A stretch of 64,000 nucleotides of DNA. It comes from SZUA-36 sp963727635. GTDB taxonomy: Bacteria; Pseudomonadota; Gammaproteobacteria; Xanthomonadales; SZUA-36. A program made the position numbers and the translations under genes. The notes beneath the pieces were generated by a model, which searched no databases, had not been told where the DNA came from, and was given only the letters and a program-made list of their open reading frames with translations. This document shows, piece after piece, positions 62,807 through 64,000 of this stretch. The DNA lies in assembly GCA_963727635.1 (NCBI GenBank), contig CAVSHP010000007.1, forward strand, positions 186,001-250,000. Direction: 5' to 3'. The stretch's first letter is position 1; the number at the start of each line of letters is the position of its first letter.

Positions 62807-63609
62807 GAAATTGACTCCTTTAAAATGTCGTTGTATTTGCGGATGACCGGTAGTTGCTTGACCAGCGAACCATCTACCAGGCCTGGCAGAAACTGGTTGA
62901 TGCGGGCAAACAGTTTTTCCGGAAATCCGAGAACCTTGTCACGCCCGGGTTGGGCAATGACCTTGATGACCGCCGCCGCGACTTTTTCCGGCGTATCGGT
63001 ATTGACTTTCAGTTCGGCATTCATTCTTTCGATCACACCCTTGTTCATCGCGGTGCGGGTCGCGCGTGGGGATATCCAGGCCACGCGGATCGGACTGTCC
63101 GCCAACTCGCGGCGCAATGCCTCGGTGTAGCCGTGCAGGCCGAATTTACTCGCGCTGTAAAGCGAGAACCCCGGAAAACCAATGTGGCCGAACACCGAGC
63201 CGAGGTTGACAATGGCCGGTTTCGTGCCTTTTTCCAGTTGTGGTATCAAGGCGCGTGTGAGTTGCATCGGTGCGACGAGGTTGATGCGCAGCAGGCGTTC
63301 GATCTGCTCATCGGTCTGCATATCGTGCAGACCGAAAGACATCAGGCCGGCGCACTGAACCAGCGCGTCAAGCCCGGCAAAACTGTCGGCGACGAAGTTG
63401 ACCAGTTCCCCGCGGCTGTCGGCGTTGCCGAGATCACAGGCCTTGAACGGTTGCCGCGTCTCTGTGGCCAGGGATTGCAGCGCGGTCTCACTGAGATCCA
63501 CCATCAGCACCGTGGCCTTGAGCGCGGTCAACTGCCTGACGATTTCACTGCCGATGCCGCCTGCGGCGCCGGTCAACAATATTTTCTTTCCGGCCAGGCG
63601 TTGCATCAC
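62803..63609 (-). CDS. Short-chain dehydrogenase/reductase
   Basis: A 268-residue SDR with cofactor motif LLTGAAGGIGSEIVRQL, the ACDLGNADSR region, Ser in VNLGSVFGHIG and the catalytic YSASKFG (YxxxK). The C-terminal part (WISPRATRTAMNKG) resembles the bacterial SDRs found beside hemolysin-family and acyl-activation genes. It overlaps both the heme-oxygenase-like gene (4 bases) and the TPR gene (4 bases), so the three form one transcription and translation unit. Confidence 0.88.
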   Translation of the reverse strand: MMQRLAGKKILLTGAAGGIGSEIVRQLTALKATVLMVDLSETALQSLATETRQPFKACDLGNADSRGELVNFVADSFAGLDALVQCAGLMSFGLHDMQTDEQIERLLRINLVAPMQLTRALIPQLEKGTKPAIVNLGSVFGHIGFPGFSLYSASKFGLHGYTEALRRELADSPIRVAWISPRATRTAMNKGVIERMNAELKVNTDTPEKVAAAVIKVIAQPGRDKVLGFPEKLFARINQFLPGLVDGSLVKQLPVIRKYNDILKESIS

Positions 63610-64000
63610 GCTGCCCTCCGCTGATCGCGTGACCGGGGCAGTGATGCAAACACCCCTGCGTACAGTTTGTACATGACCCGCGCAGTGTTCAGGACCGCGT
63701 CGCGGTCTTCCGGTTGTTCCAGCCGGTTGACCAGTTTTTCGTAGAAATCGATATGTTCCAGGTCCAGTGACCCGTGCGAACTCAGGTAGCTGAAAGCGTT
63801 GCGCGGCAGATCCAGCGTTTTCTGGATGGTGGCGGCCGCGGCGGTGGCGAGTTTTACGCTGGTGCCTTCCAGCACCAGGACCATGCCAAAGAAACCGACC
63901 GGGTTACGGCGCTGCACACAGTCCCACGCATAAGCCACCATGATATCGGTCGCCATCGACGGATTGGCGTTGCGGACCGCTTCCTTGTCGCCGCCACAGG
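63606..64000 (-). CDS. Iron-containing redox enzyme / heme-oxygenase-like (TenA-fold) protein, 5' end outside window
   Basis: 131 C-terminal residues are visible, the frame being open to the window edge (GGDKEAVRNANPSMATDIMV). The helical GFFGMVLVLEGTSVKLA and SYLSSHGSLDLEHIDFYEKL motifs match heme-oxygenase-like di-iron proteins, where the histidines and acids of HGSLDLEH bind metal. Members include oxidases that act on fatty or amino acids. It overlaps the SDR gene, so the two steps may act on one substrate. Confidence 0.75.
   Translation of the reverse strand, partial: CGGDKEAVRNANPSMATDIMVAYAWDCVQRRNPVGFFGMVLVLEGTSVKLATAAAATIQKTLDLPRNAFSYLSSHGSLDLEHIDFYEKLVNRLEQPEDRDAVLNTARVMYKLYAGVFASLPRSRDQRRAA

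Noticed and set aside
62854..63624. 256-codon plus-strand frame opposite the SDR gene
   Set aside because: The minus strand carries clear SDR motifs; the antisense frame has none.

Overview
The window looks like chromosome from a free-living, probably marine or sediment gammaproteobacterium. The basis is a CsdA/DeaD-type helicase, a QseB/PmrA-type regulator with its kinase, FieF, wax-ester synthases with PHA-type phasins, and several repeat-rich secreted proteins common in uncultured Gammaproteobacteria. Base composition is moderately GC-rich by eye, with an AT-richer stretch around 34.6-39.2 kb. I saw no tRNA, rRNA, CRISPR array or transposase. Species cannot be named from this sequence.

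Layout. 0-10.7 kb: truncated DEAD-box helicase, a DUF3313-like exported protein, a methyltransferase overlapping an LtaS-type sulfatase, a secreted zinc metalloprotease with fibronectin-III modules, UDP-glucuronate decarboxylase, and an ABC exporter. 10.9-26.1 kb: a large hybrid sensor kinase, a P-type cation ATPase, an acetaldehyde-type dehydrogenase with its DUF779 partner, a pair of head-to-head hairpin repeats, a ketoglutarate-semialdehyde-type dehydrogenase, an EamA transporter, a GFA protein, an MscS channel and an MFS transporter. 26.2-37.4 kb: a repetitive GQAK secreted protein, a frameshifted lipoprotein, a TolB/TPR membrane protein, then a co-directional cluster of sigma factor, zinc-finger anti-sigma, secreted TPR-CHAT protease and two secreted beta-propeller-like proteins (both frameshifted). 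37.4-39.2 kb: a HigB/HigA-like toxin-antitoxin pair with a readable promoter/operator, and a DUF4160/DUF2442 pair. 39.4-46 kb: an FAD oxidoreductase, then a second sigma/anti-sigma pair followed by two exported HEAT-repeat proteins. 46-57.2 kb: a storage-lipid region with two wax-ester synthase/DGAT enzymes, two alpha/beta hydrolases, a cation efflux protein, two related phasins, an SDR and an APH-like kinase. 57.2-64 kb: an iron-uptake-like group (outer-membrane-like protein, FTR1, cupredoxin) beside a two-component system, then thermostable hemolysin, TPR protein, SDR and a heme-oxygenase-like protein.

The best candidate for an undescribed system is the cluster at 29.5-37.4 kb. There a membrane anti-sigma factor with an exported C-terminal domain is followed directly by an exported TPR-CHAT (caspase-like) protease. 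One reading is that the protease cleaves the anti-sigma factor and releases the sigma factor. The second notable feature is the hairpin pair at 19.5-19.8 kb: the two copies share a 53-nt core, while their long stems differ in sequence yet each stays perfectly self-complementary.

At least six genes carry apparent single-base frameshifts (26.9, 34.5, 36.9, 44.7, 58.6 and 58.8-60.5 kb). Most read as one surplus base, and they are densest at 58.6-60.5 kb. They may be assembly or base-calling errors, so frameshifted genes are annotated over the full original extent.
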